This document shows positions 8,935 through 17,436 of a DNA stretch of 64,000 nt, one piece after another. The notes under the pieces are model-generated. The model searched no databases. It saw only the letters and a program-made list of their open reading frames with translations, and was not told the DNA's origin. The position numbers were made by a program, and so were the translations under genes. How positions within the stretch are numbered: position 1 is the stretch's first letter; the number at the start of each line of letters is the position of its first letter. This stretch comes from Ga0074139 sp964515195 (GTDB lineage: Bacteria > Bdellovibrionota > Bdellovibrionia > Bdellovibrionales > Bdellovibrionaceae), in contig CAZETK010000004.1 of assembly GCA_964515195.1 (NCBI GenBank), positions 27,439 to 91,438 on the forward strand. The letters run 5' to 3'.

Positions 8935-9997
8935 GCAAAACAAAAGAAAAATCAGAGTAGGCATAAACGGCTTTGGCGTTATTGGAAGGCGCGTTGCTGA
9001 TGCAGTTCAAAATCAAAAAGACATGGAGCTTGTTGGGGTTGCTGACGTATCGGCAGATCTAAGGGTTCAAATGGCCCTTAACCAAGGGATCGCTCTTTAT
9101 GCCGCCTCCGAGGCGGCAGGGAATGAAATGAGAAATTCTGATGTAAGAGTTTCCGGCGAAATTGAAGACCTCTTAAGGCAGGTGGATATTGTCGTGGACT
9201 GTACACCTAAACGAAAAGGCGCTGAAAATATCGCACTCTATCGCAAAAACAATATCAAATTCATCCTGCAGGGCGGAGAAAAGCATGAGGCGACAGGCCA
9301 CTCCTTCGTTGCCGAATCCTCCTACGAGCAAGCCCTCGGACGGGAATCCACTAGAGTTGTGTCATGTAACACAACATCCATTGTTAGAACGCTCACGCCG
9401 CTCAAAAAGGTGGGCCTTCTCAAGTCGGCCCGAGGCGTTCTTCTTAGGCGAGCCACCGATCCTTGGAAGAGCGATCAAAAGGGCATCATGAACACTCTCG
9501 TGCCAGAGGAAAAAATTCCTAGCCACCAAGGGCCGGATGCTCAATCCGTTGATTCAGGGCTTGATGTGGTGACGATGGCGGTCATGGTTCCTGAAACATT
9601 AGGACATCTTCACTACTGGACCGTGCGCCTGGGGCGCTCCTCTTCTCGGGAAGAGGTTCTGGAAACCTTCCGTCGGTCCCTTCGCATTTCTCTTGTTCGA
9701 GCCGCAGACGGTCTAGGCAGTCTAAACACTATTAAGGAACTTATGCTCGATATTAAGAGGCCCCACGGCAATCTGTATGAGGTGGCCGTATGGGAAAACC
9801 TAGTTGAAGTTCAGGGCGATGAGCTTTTTTATGCTTACATGGTTGATAACCAGGCCATTGTGATTCCAGAAACCATCGATGCGATTAGAGCGTTAGATGG
9901 TCGTGTTCGAAGCGCGTCGCAGTCGATGCAGATGACTAACGAATCACTTGGAATCCCTGGGCCATTTGGCATGAGCCGAGAAAGAAGGTCTTTATGA
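8921..9997 (+). CDS. Type II (archaeal-type) glyceraldehyde-3-phosphate dehydrogenase
   Basis: 358-aa enzyme converting glyceraldehyde-3-phosphate and 1,3-bisphosphoglycerate. GINGFGVIGRRV near the N-terminus binds NAD(P), and the catalytic Cys is at 149 in SCNTTSIVRTL. Layout and motifs are of the archaeal type II class, not the usual bacterial GapA. ATG 8921 is chosen because GGAG lies 7 nt upstream and the family begins with this segment; the longer frame from 8879 runs inside the previous gene. It overlaps the PEP synthase gene by 4 nt. With PEP synthase this suggests a gluconeogenic or stress-related module; that role is inferred. Confidence 0.9.
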   Translation: MKLDEQNKRKIRVGINGFGVIGRRVADAVQNQKDMELVGVADVSADLRVQMALNQGIALYAASEAAGNEMRNSDVRVSGEIEDLLRQVDIVVDCTPKRKGAENIALYRKNNIKFILQGGEKHEATGHSFVAESSYEQALGRESTRVVSCNTTSIVRTLTPLKKVGLLKSARGVLLRRATDPWKSDQKGIMNTLVPEEKIPSHQGPDAQSVDSGLDVVTMAVMVPETLGHLHYWTVRLGRSSSREEVLETFRRSLRISLVRAADGLGSLNTIKELMLDIKRPHGNLYEVAVWENLVEVQGDELFYAYMVDNQAIVIPETIDAIRALDGRVRSASQSMQMTNESLGIPGPFGMSRERRSL

Positions 9998-12399
9998 AGA
10001 GCCAAACCGCCCAGCCCTTGACTCTGTGGTTTAAGGATATAACCATTCACGACGTACCTATTGTCGGCGGGAAAAACGCGTCTCTGGGCGAGATGATACG
10101 TGAACTAACTGCCAAGGGAGTCAAGATACCCGACGGCTTTGCCATCACGGCGGCTGGATATCGCCTTTTCATCGAAGCCAACCAGCTTGATAAAGTAATT
10201 CGCGAGACACTAGGTGATCTTGATACTCACGACATGAATAACCTTCGTGAACGTGGAGCAAAAGTCCGCCAAGCGCTTTTGTCAGCAACTATTCCTAAGA
10301 TTTTGGAGGACCCAATTCTTGAGGGTTACCGAAAGTTAAGTCGTGGTCGTGAACGCCCTGCCGACGTTGCAGTTCGCAGTAGCGCAACCGCTGAAGATCT
10401 TCCAGATGCCAGCTTTGCCGGTCAACAGGAAACGTTTCTAAATATTCAAGGTGACACGAGCCTTCTCGATGCTTGCCGGCGTTGCTTTGCCTCGCTCTTT
10501 ACAGATCGGGCGATTTCTTATCGTGTAGATAAAGGATTTGATCATTTTAAAATCGCACTTTCCATCGGAGTTCAGCACATGGTTCGCTCCGATCTTGCTT
10601 CAGCAGGTGTGATGTTTTCCATTGATACTGAGACAGGGTTCAGAAATGCGGTTCTCATCAATTCATCCTACGGCCTTGGAGAGAATGTCGTTCAGGGAAG
10701 CGTGAATCCCGACGAATTTTATGTTTTTAAGCCCACGTTGAAAGAGGGATATCGACCGATTTTGCAAAAACGGCTCGGGAATAAAGAGTTCAAGCTTATC
10801 TACGACATTGGCGGAACCAAGGGTGTAAAAAACGTTCCGGTATCGCCAGATGATCGCAATCTGTATTCCGTTTCTGACGATGACATTCTTACTTTAGCCC
10901 GCTGGACTTGCATCATCGAAGATCATTACAGTGGTAAATTGGGCCGATTCACGCCGATGGACATGGAATGGGCCAAAGACGGAGAAACCGGTGAGGTTTT
11001 CATTGTGCAGGCTAGGCCGGAGACCGTGCAATCGCAGAAAGCTCAGAATGTGCTGGAAACCTATCAGCTGGAAGATCGCGGGAAGGTACTGGTATCTGGT
11101 CGCAGCGTAGGTGACAAGATTGCAAAGGGAAAAGTGAGGATCATTAAGCACGCCAAAGACCTCTCCGGGCTACAACAAGGAGAGATTCTTGTGACGGATA
11201 AAACTGATCCTGACTGGGAGCCCGCAATGAAACGTGCTGCCGCCATCGTCACGAATCGTGGCGGGCGGACTTGCCATGCGGCGATTGTTAGCCGTGAGCT
11301 TGGTCTTCCAGCTATCGTTGGGACTATAACCGGAACGGAAGGTCTCATGACCGGGCAAGAAGTCACCGTGAGCTGTGCTGAAGGCGAAGCGGGATACGTT
11401 TATGAGGGGCTCCTCTCCTATCACGTTGATCGAGTGAACCTCGAAGACCTGCGCCGTCCGAAGACAAAGGTGATGATGAATATAGCAAATCCAGAGGAAG
11501 CCTTTAGGCTCTCTTTGATTCCAAACGACGGCGTAGGCCTTGCCAGAGAAGAATTCATCATTAGCAATTCAGTTAAAATTCATCCCATGGCTCTTGTTCA
11601 TTACGATTCCACCAATGACTCATCGGTGCGTGCTGAGATCGACCGGCTCACAATTGGTTATGACGACAAACCGGCATATTTCGTTGATAAACTAGCCGAA
11701 GGTGTCGCGATGATTGCGGCGGCATTTTACCCGAACGATGTAATCGTAAGGCTCAGTGATTTTAAAACCAATGAGTATGCCAATCTCATCGGGGGGCGAA
11801 ACTATGAGCCTCGTGAGGAAAATCCCATGCTCGGATTTCGTGGAGCCTCTCGCTATTATGACCCGCGATATCAGGCCGGTTTTGCTCTTGAGTGTCGAGC
11901 CATGAAGAAGGTTCGTGATGAAATGGGCCTAACGAACGTAAAGCTCATGGTTCCCTTTTGCCGGACCATTGAGGAGGCTCAAAAAGTCATAGCAGAATTC
12001 GAAAAAAACGGGCTTCGGCGCGGAGAAGGAAATCTTGAAATCTATGTGATGTGTGAGATCCCCAGTAACGTCATTCTGGCGGATCAATTCGCAGAACTCT
12101 TTGACGGGTTCTCAATCGGATCAAACGATCTCACCCAACTTATTTTAGGAGTTGATCGGGACTCCGAGATCGTTGCCCACGTGTTCGACGAACGCAATGA
12201 GGCGGTAAAACAAATGATCGCAAATGTCATCCGAGTCGCAAAGGCAAAAGGCCGAAAAATAGGAATCTGCGGACAGGCTCCAAGTGATTATCCCGAGTTC
12301 GCACAATTTCTTGTGCGAGAAGGAATCGACAGTATTTCACTCAATCCCGATGTGGTTTTACGGACCATGCTAACGATTGTGGAGGCTGAAGATGGTTAA
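9994..12399 (+). CDS. ppsA: Phosphoenolpyruvate synthase
   Basis: 801-aa enzyme making PEP from pyruvate and ATP (gluconeogenic direction). The N-terminal ATP-grasp-like domain (about 15-350) begins VGGKNASLGEMI. The swivelling domain has the phosphorylated His428 in GGRTCHAAIVSRE. The C-terminal TIM barrel has FSIGSNDLTQLILGVDRDSE and the catalytic Cys759 in CGQAPSDYPEF. Full length for the family. It is coupled to GAPDH upstream and overlaps the start of the next gene by 8 nt. Confidence 0.96.
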   Translation: MKSQTAQPLTLWFKDITIHDVPIVGGKNASLGEMIRELTAKGVKIPDGFAITAAGYRLFIEANQLDKVIRETLGDLDTHDMNNLRERGAKVRQALLSATIPKILEDPILEGYRKLSRGRERPADVAVRSSATAEDLPDASFAGQQETFLNIQGDTSLLDACRRCFASLFTDRAISYRVDKGFDHFKIALSIGVQHMVRSDLASAGVMFSIDTETGFRNAVLINSSYGLGENVVQGSVNPDEFYVFKPTLKEGYRPILQKRLGNKEFKLIYDIGGTKGVKNVPVSPDDRNLYSVSDDDILTLARWTCIIEDHYSGKLGRFTPMDMEWAKDGETGEVFIVQARPETVQSQKAQNVLETYQLEDRGKVLVSGRSVGDKIAKGKVRIIKHAKDLSGLQQGEILVTDKTDPDWEPAMKRAAAIVTNRGGRTCHAAIVSRELGLPAIVGTITGTEGLMTGQEVTVSCAEGEAGYVYEGLLSYHVDRVNLEDLRRPKTKVMMNIANPEEAFRLSLIPNDGVGLAREEFIISNSVKIHPMALVHYDSTNDSSVRAEIDRLTIGYDDKPAYFVDKLAEGVAMIAAAFYPNDVIVRLSDFKTNEYANLIGGRNYEPREENPMLGFRGASRYYDPRYQAGFALECRAMKKVRDEMGLTNVKLMVPFCRTIEEAQKVIAEFEKNGLRRGEGNLEIYVMCEIPSNVILADQFAELFDGFSIGSNDLTQLILGVDRDSEIVAHVFDERNEAVKQMIANVIRVAKAKGRKIGICGQAPSDYPEFAQFLVREGIDSISLNPDVVLRTMLTIVEAEDG

Positions 12400-12784
12400 T
12401 GGAGTGGAATCCGTTATCCAATCCATTTCTGACTCCCGAGGTCACTACGATATCGACGGAGTTTCACTCTGGCACGGACGGACAATCGTGGGCTCAGGAA
12501 TTTTAGAAACTAATCAAATAGGAGATCAGTCTATGGAAACTAAAGAGGCATCCAGGAGGCCTATGCGCAAACTGACAGTTCCGATCCAAGGCCTCGCCTG
12601 CGGAGGTGGTGGTTCACTTCAGCTTGAAAAACAAATTGAAAAACTGCCGGGCGTTGCAAAGGTTTACGTTAATCCGGCTACGCGAGAGGCCTATGTGGAC
12701 GTATCTGACGAATTCAATCTCGATGAAATGTTAGACCTCATTAGGAAAAATGGTTTTCAGTATGAAGAACCACGATGGAACTGA
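12392..12784 (+). CDS. Heavy-metal-associated (HMA)-like protein lacking the CxxC pair
   Basis: 130-aa cytoplasmic protein whose C-terminal ~70 residues have the ferredoxin-like HMA fold pattern: LACGGGGSLQLEKQIEKLPGVAKVYVN, then the strand AYVDVSD and GFQYEEP. The usual metal pair CxxC is replaced by C-G-G-G-G, leaving one Cys. Two starts have good ribosome sites: ATG 12392 (GGAGG, 6 nt spacing, inside the ppsA end) and in-frame ATG 12533 (GGAGA, 7 nt spacing), which would give a bare 83-aa HMA protein. Both may be used. It overlaps the next gene by 10 nt. Confidence 0.72.
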   Translation: MVNGVESVIQSISDSRGHYDIDGVSLWHGRTIVGSGILETNQIGDQSMETKEASRRPMRKLTVPIQGLACGGGGSLQLEKQIEKLPGVAKVYVNPATREAYVDVSDEFNLDEMLDLIRKNGFQYEEPRWN

Positions 12785-13245
12785 CGGGAGTTATGGCGAC
12801 AGATAAACACAGTCGGACTTTTATTTTTGTCTGCATTTCCGCAGTTGGGTTCTTCTTTCACCTGATTTGGGAGTACATGCAGTGCTCACCACTATTCATT
12901 CACCTTAAAGTCACTCCCACGTTTTGGTCCATGATCTGCGCCACCTTTGGGGATGTTGGAATCCTGTGGGCAGCGTATCTGGTCACAGCGGCACTGAAAC
13001 GCGATATCTCGTGGCCATGGAGCAGTCATGCCTTCATGTCATGGGTATCATTTGTTGCTTTTTCCGCAGGCATTGCCGAAGTCGTCGAATACTTTTCTGT
13101 TAGTCGCGAGCTTTGGACATATAGCCCGATCAATCCGACATTTAGAGGGGTATCAGTGGTCCCTCTATTCCAAATGGCGGTATTAAATCCGCTGACAATT
13201 TTAGTAACAAAAAGACTCTTAATTTTAAGAGAATCAACAACCTAA
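12775..13245 (+). CDS. Multipass membrane protein of unknown function
   Basis: 156-aa protein with about four hydrophobic segments (roughly residues 15-33, 48-70, 85-110 and 127-150). HLIWEYMQCSP after the first helix and AEVVEYFSVSRELW before the last carry conserved-looking polar residues. I do not recognise a family. It overlaps the HMA-like gene by 10 nt and precedes a Met-rich lipoprotein, so a part in copper handling is possible by context only. ATG 12793 (MATDKH) is an alternative start. Confidence 0.72.
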   Translation: MELTGVMATDKHSRTFIFVCISAVGFFFHLIWEYMQCSPLFIHLKVTPTFWSMICATFGDVGILWAAYLVTAALKRDISWPWSSHAFMSWVSFVAFSAGIAEVVEYFSVSRELWTYSPINPTFRGVSVVPLFQMAVLNPLTILVTKRLLILRESTT

Positions 13246-13256
13246 CAGGAGGACCC

Positions 13257-13652
13257 ATGAACACAAAAATGCTACCACAAATGATCGCGATGTCTTTGAC
13301 AGCCATCCTATTTCTAGGAACAGGCTGCGCCACCACTAAAGCGGAAGCTCCCGCAGATGCCCAAGCCCAGAACCATGAAGAACATCATCCCGAAGGAGAA
13401 GCTGTAAAGGCGGACACCAGCCAATCCGACATGATGGGAAAAGGCGGAATGATGAACAACGGCATGATGGGTAAAATGGACATGGGTCAGATGATGGGCA
13501 TGATGCAACAATGCATGGCCATGCATAAAGATGGTAATATGTGCGACCATCAAACTATGGAGAAGTGTCAAGAGAACATGGGCAAACAGCAATGCATGAA
13601 CATGATGAATCAGGCAAAAAAGCAGGAAAAGTCGACCAAGAAATCGAAGTAG
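13257..13652 (+). CDS. Met- and His-rich lipoprotein, probably copper-binding
   Basis: 131-aa lipoprotein with a signal peptide ending in the lipobox LGTGC (Cys at about 23). The mature part holds HEEHHPEGE and dense methionine clusters (MMGKGGMMNNGMMGKMDMGQMMGMM) plus CMAM, NMCDH and QQCMNMM. Met, His and Cys clusters of this kind bind Cu(I) in periplasmic copper proteins. AGGAGG is 6 nt before ATG 13257. The copper ATPase at the start of the same gene run supports the metal role; this is inference from composition. Confidence 0.82.
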   Translation: MNTKMLPQMIAMSLTAILFLGTGCATTKAEAPADAQAQNHEEHHPEGEAVKADTSQSDMMGKGGMMNNGMMGKMDMGQMMGMMQQCMAMHKDGNMCDHQTMEKCQENMGKQQCMNMMNQAKKQEKSTKKSK

Positions 13653-13662
13653 TCTCTACCCA

Positions 13663-13698
13663 CACCCGCAGCAGGAGTGCCCATGGCGGAAGCGGGTG
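13663..13698. terminator. Stem-loop between the lipoprotein and DsrE genes
   Basis: Perfect 7-bp arms CACCCGC (13663-13669) and GCGGGTG (13692-13698) enclose a 22-nt loop. No T-run follows, so it is either a processing/attenuation structure or a weak terminator inside the operon. Confidence 0.35.
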
Positions 13699-13752
13699 CT
13701 CGTGCTGGTAGTTCACCTTGATTGCAATCCCGGCGCACGGAAGGAATTAAAA

Positions 13753-14103
13753 ATGAAAACACTATTTATTCTAAACGATGCTCCCTACGGGACAGAGCGG
13801 AGCTATAACGGCCTCAGACTCGCCGGGGCTTTAGCAAAACGCGAAGGCCAAGAAGTAAAGCTCTTTCTTATCGGCGACGGAGCAGCCTGCGCCAAGAAAG
13901 GCCAAAAAGTTCCTCAGGGTTACTATAACACAGAACTTATGCTGAAAAGTGTGGCTAGGCATAACTCGGAAATTGGTGTTTGTGGCACTTGCATGGATGC
14001 TCGTGGAATCACTGAGACGGAACTCGCTGAAGGCGCAAAGCGGAGCACCCTTGAACAGCTTACTGATTGGACAGTTTGGGCAGAAAAGGTCGTTACTTTC
14101 TAG
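13753..14103 (+). CDS. DsrE-family protein
   Basis: 116-aa small cytoplasmic protein of the DsrE/TusD fold. N-terminal strand TLFILNDAPYGTE, then FLIGDGAACA and VCGTCMDARGIT, the family's conserved cysteine loop. Such proteins handle sulfur or sit beside thiol chemistry; no specific partner is visible. ATG 13753 is chosen because AAGGAATT lies just upstream and the family begins here, although the frame is open to 13696. Last plus-strand gene of the run; it converges with the operon ending at 14142. Confidence 0.85.
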   Translation: MKTLFILNDAPYGTERSYNGLRLAGALAKREGQEVKLFLIGDGAACAKKGQKVPQGYYNTELMLKSVARHNSEIGVCGTCMDARGITETELAEGAKRSTLEQLTDWTVWAEKVVTF

Positions 14104-14141
14104 AGAGAATTTTTAATGCAATCACGTTCAAGCTATACCAC

Positions 14142-14684
14142 TTACTCTGGTGAAGGAATTAAAGTCAGCTGTGGCCGTCGAGGTCTTGGGCTGGGTGGCT
14201 CTCCAAAGAGTTTTAGCACGGTATCTTTTGGCGTGTAGTCCGGTAGAACTAGCGAAATCAAATCAGCCAACCATAGCGACATTCGCAGAGGGTCGTGCAG
14301 GAGCCGGCCCGTTTGGGCATGTGCCTGAAGTGAGAATCGGCACTCATTCATAGAACCAAGAACAGACCGATTGACTGTTTTCGCCAAAATCACGTTGCTC
14401 ATTTTTTTGATTTCTTCTTGTGCTTTCTCGTGTGAAACGCCGATTCCAACCAGGAGATCAATGAGAGCCGATGGAAGCCGTTCATTAAAATTCGCGTAAG
14501 GCGCAGCCTTTAGAACAAGCGGAAGCCTTCCATTTTCGCTCAGGCAAAGGATATACTGCTGCCGATCGAGAACAAGATCGAGCGCATACCAATCTCCCAA
14601 CAATGTGGATGACTGTTCGTCGGTAGGCGTAAGCTTAATCTTCATTCGCTTGGCGAGGTCGCCAGTGGGTCGAATAACTATCAT
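14142..14684 (-). CDS. DUF6933-like protein
   Basis: 180-aa cytoplasmic protein. MIVIRPTGDLAKRMK, then STLLGDWYALDLVLDRQQYILCLSE, resembles the DUF6933 family (first ~160 residues). The function of that family is not known. It overlaps the upstream VOC gene by 4 nt and is the last of eight tightly packed minus-strand genes driven from beyond 21641. The C-terminus is proline- and arginine-rich (PPSPRPRRPQ). Confidence 0.65.
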   Translation of the reverse strand: MIVIRPTGDLAKRMKIKLTPTDEQSSTLLGDWYALDLVLDRQQYILCLSENGRLPLVLKAAPYANFNERLPSALIDLLVGIGVSHEKAQEEIKKMSNVILAKTVNRSVLGSMNECRFSLQAHAQTGRLLHDPLRMSLWLADLISLVLPDYTPKDTVLKLFGEPPSPRPRRPQLTLIPSPE

Positions 14685-15061
14685 TGGCTACTCGCAAAAA
14701 CTAAAATATGACCGTCGAAATCTAGGCTGTATGCCGCCCAATCACCCCAATTTCGTTTCTCTAACGGACTCAGCTCTTTGGCCCCATATTTTAGGGCTCT
14801 TTCATGGTAGGACGCTGGATCTGATACGGTCAGATACAGTTCAGCACGAGGAGTGCCACGATTAAGAGCTGGGTCTGAAATGGCATCTCCTAGAAGTCGT
14901 TTTATTCCCGCTTCTGGCATCAATCCAAGGACATGGTCGTCTGAAAGCTGGAACTCGGTCATGCCCGGTACATTAAGTTTGGCTTCGATCCTTAGGACTG
15001 ACGAGTAAAATGAAGTCGCAGCTTTCTGGTCTTGAACATAAAGAATCGTACCCGCTTTCAT
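14681..15061 (-). CDS. VOC-family (glyoxalase/bleomycin-resistance fold) protein
   Basis: 126-aa single VOC module: TILYVQDQKAATSFYSSVL at the N-terminus, PRAELYL mid-way and DFDGHILVF at the end, including a likely metal-ligand Glu and His. VOC proteins are metal-dependent isomerases or dioxygenases, or bind small toxic molecules for self-protection. A clear paralogue lies at 56209-56583 (shared LNVPGMTEF, GLMP, LLGD, PRAE, DGH). It overlaps both neighbours by 4 nt. Confidence 0.85.
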   Translation of the reverse strand: MKAGTILYVQDQKAATSFYSSVLRIEAKLNVPGMTEFQLSDDHVLGLMPEAGIKRLLGDAISDPALNRGTPRAELYLTVSDPASYHERALKYGAKELSPLEKRNWGDWAAYSLDFDGHILVFASSQ

Positions 15062-15786
15062 TGTGATTTCCCTTTAGACGGAACAGCCAATTCCACCTTG
15101 ATGCGCTCAGGGTCTTCAAAAAACACAGCGTATGATTCCGGGCCGCCGGAATGAGGATGTTTGTCTTCGTAAAGAATACGTATGCCGCGTTCCCGAAGTT
15201 TGGCGGTCACTTCATCAACCTGCGTTATACTCGCGGCATGGAAAGCAAGATGATTCAAGCCGGGGCGACAGCGATGAAATGGAGCAGATAGATATTTCTC
15301 ATCGGCTTGGACAAACACAATGTAGGTGTCGGCAAGTTTAAAGCTCACCCCGCCATTCCATTTTTGAAACTGCTTATAGCCAAGTATACCGAGAAACCAA
15401 GACCAGAATTCCTCTGTTTTCGTCAAATTTGAACAGTACAACTCGATATGATGGGGCTTGCCAGCAGATGAAAGACGCTCAGATGTTAATGTTTCCTCGT
15501 GAATCTCTTTTTCGTTGGGATCCAGAAGCTCTGACTGAAATAGAGAAAACAATTTCAGAATATTGGGGTCTGAGTCAATCCGCTGAATGTCCGCACCAGG
15601 ATTGCTTCCAAAAAATCTGATGACCTCAGTTCGCATCGTCGGGTCTTTGGAGTCATATAAGAAAAGAGCATCAACTTCCGCGTGAATCCTGTAGAGCGCG
15701 AGAACATCTTCTTGGAGTTTCAGATACTCCTTCTCGGTGCCAGGGCGAATCTTGTATTTGTAAATGCGGGTCAGTGTTGAACTCAT
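15058..15786 (-). CDS. Two-domain protein: ABM-like domain plus VOC domain
   Basis: 242 aa. Residues ~5-90 look like an antibiotic-biosynthesis-monooxygenase-type alpha-beta barrel (LTRIYKYKIRPGTEKEYLKLQEDV, later ALFLYDS). Residues ~110-235 form a VOC domain (HHIELYCSNLTKTEEFWSWFLGILGY, LNHLAFHAAS, FFEDPERIKVEL) with His and Glu ligands. The combination suggests action on a small organic molecule. It is the sixth gene of the sigma54-type operon, 15 nt after the histidine kinase. Confidence 0.78.
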   Translation of the reverse strand: MSSTLTRIYKYKIRPGTEKEYLKLQEDVLALYRIHAEVDALFLYDSKDPTMRTEVIRFFGSNPGADIQRIDSDPNILKLFSLFQSELLDPNEKEIHEETLTSERLSSAGKPHHIELYCSNLTKTEEFWSWFLGILGYKQFQKWNGGVSFKLADTYIVFVQADEKYLSAPFHRCRPGLNHLAFHAASITQVDEVTAKLRERGIRILYEDKHPHSGGPESYAVFFEDPERIKVELAVPSKGKSQ

Positions 15787-15801
15787 GCTATCACATTTTC
15801 C

Positions 15802-17436
15802 TTACCCCACCTGGATCGGCACGAAACTCATCACCGATTTGGGTAGTATCTTAACGTTCAATTTCTCACACTGTTCCTGAAGGCTGGCATCATCAAAAGC
15901 ACTCGTGACCATCACTGAGAATGGATGAGTGCCGCCGAATCGTTCTAAAACAGAAATCCCGTCGCCAGTTCGCGAATTCAGATTGTAGTCTGTGAGGAGA
16001 ATAGATTTATCAAGAACCTGGCGGTTTTGCACGATCCAGGACATCACGGACTCGGGCTCAAAAAAGTGCTCAATAGTGACGTTTGGCCGAACGGTTTTCA
16101 GCCGCTCTTGCCACAGGGCGTGAATGGTGGGGTCGTCGTCCACTACGATAACGGTTTTGGAGTCCCCTAGAAAAATGGCATCCGTGTACCAGGACGGCGC
16201 TTTAACTACAGGAAGAGTCACTCGAACCGAAGTTCCGAGCCCCATTTCAGATGAAACTGAAAACGATCCACCCCAGCCCTCAATCAACTTTTTGGCATAA
16301 TGAACGCCAAGGCCGGTTCCTTTTGGCTTTCCAAAGGAAAAACCTCGTTCGCCAATTTTTGAAAGGACATCTCTTGGAATCCCTCGACCATGATCTGACA
16401 CCTCAATGACGCCTTGAGTGCCATCAGAAAAAATTCCGATTTTGATAGACGCATCTGGCGTGGAAGCCTCAACAGCGTTGTCTATAAGATTTGATAAGCT
16501 GCGCTTCAGTTCCAGTGGATTTACAGCACAGAAAGAAGAAAATGACTGATCGGAGGGCGACAACAGTCGGATTTGTCCCGCCCGCTCCTTGTACTGAACT
16601 TGTTTCTCTTCAATCAGTGATTCTATCAAAGTATATAGCAGCGTGGCTTCTGTTTTTGTGGTTGTTGGCTCACTGGATTCAGCTCTGTTTTTGCTTTCTT
16701 TTAGTGCAAGCCGACTCTGATCGGAAATTCCGGATGAAATTTCACGGATTCGTTGAATTGCTGTCGTAAGGAGTCGCTTGGATTCGGGAGAAATGTCAGT
16801 GATAGTATCCAAAACAGCGTTGAGGGTATTTAGTGGCGACCGAATATCATGGGCAACTCTGGCGGCGACTTCGCCAAGAAGAATTCTATTTTTGTTCTCA
16901 GCCGCAATTCTGCGGGATTCTAGACGACGAATGTTAACGAAAAGAAAAAGCAAGAAAAATAAAAATGCGGCAACAGCCGCTGTAAAGCTTCGGGTTAAAA
17001 AATCGGAGTAGGTTTTAAAGCTCAAGATTAAGTCTGGACGTTCAGGTACTCGATATAAGACCTGTCGGGAAAGAAACCCATCAGTAAAGCTCAGAATCTT
17101 TCCTTCTTGCAGGTTCTTCTCGAAGTAAGGCTGAAAGTATTCACCGAATTCAATCAGCGCACCTCGTCCAGGAGCAGAGATGTCAATTAGTTTTACCCCT
17201 TTCACAAATTGTGACGAGAGCAATACACGCTGATTTTTTGAAATGGATGTCAGAAGATTGCCCTCTTGGATGGCGACCGCCTCAGACTGAAGCCAGCTTC
17301 CTGCGATCTCTTTACCTACTGAATCAAGGTAGGTATCAAAAATAAAGTAAAGGCCACCAGTGAGAATGCAAACAGCAATCGCGAAAAGGCCGATAGCCTT
17401 CCGGGGGTCGAGGAGGTGGAGCAATTTTACAAGCAT
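15802..17436 (-). CDS. Membrane sensor histidine kinase with C-terminal receiver domain
   Basis: 544-aa hybrid kinase. TM1 about 14-34, periplasmic sensor about 36-148, TM2 about 150-168. HisKA has His196 in VAHDIRSPLN; HATPase_c shows NLIDNAVEAS, DHGRGIP and GTGLGVHYAKKLIEGWGG. The C-terminal receiver (about 425-544) has VDDD, the phosphoacceptor Asp483 in LLTDYNL, VTSA and the Lys in ILPKS. The receiver end may pass phosphate on or tune the kinase. It overlaps the YcaO gene by 10 nt and is in one operon with a sigma54 response regulator (20244-21641), its likely partner. Confidence 0.92.
   Translation of the reverse strand: MLVKLLHLLDPRKAIGLFAIAVCILTGGLYFIFDTYLDSVGKEIAGSWLQSEAVAIQEGNLLTSISKNQRVLLSSQFVKGVKLIDISAPGRGALIEFGEYFQPYFEKNLQEGKILSFTDGFLSRQVLYRVPERPDLILSFKTYSDFLTRSFTAAVAAFLFFLLFLFVNIRRLESRRIAAENKNRILLGEVAARVAHDIRSPLNTLNAVLDTITDISPESKRLLTTAIQRIREISSGISDQSRLALKESKNRAESSEPTTTKTEATLLYTLIESLIEEKQVQYKERAGQIRLLSPSDQSFSSFCAVNPLELKRSLSNLIDNAVEASTPDASIKIGIFSDGTQGVIEVSDHGRGIPRDVLSKIGERGFSFGKPKGTGLGVHYAKKLIEGWGGSFSVSSEMGLGTSVRVTLPVVKAPSWYTDAIFLGDSKTVIVVDDDPTIHALWQERLKTVRPNVTIEHFFEPESVMSWIVQNRQVLDKSILLTDYNLNSRTGDGISVLERFGGTHPFSVMVTSAFDDASLQEQCEKLNVKILPKSVMSFVPIQVG

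Noticed and set aside
13314..13592. His-rich 92-aa minus-strand frame
   Set aside because: The histidines are only the antisense reading of ATG codons in the Met-rich lipoprotein gene on the plus strand.
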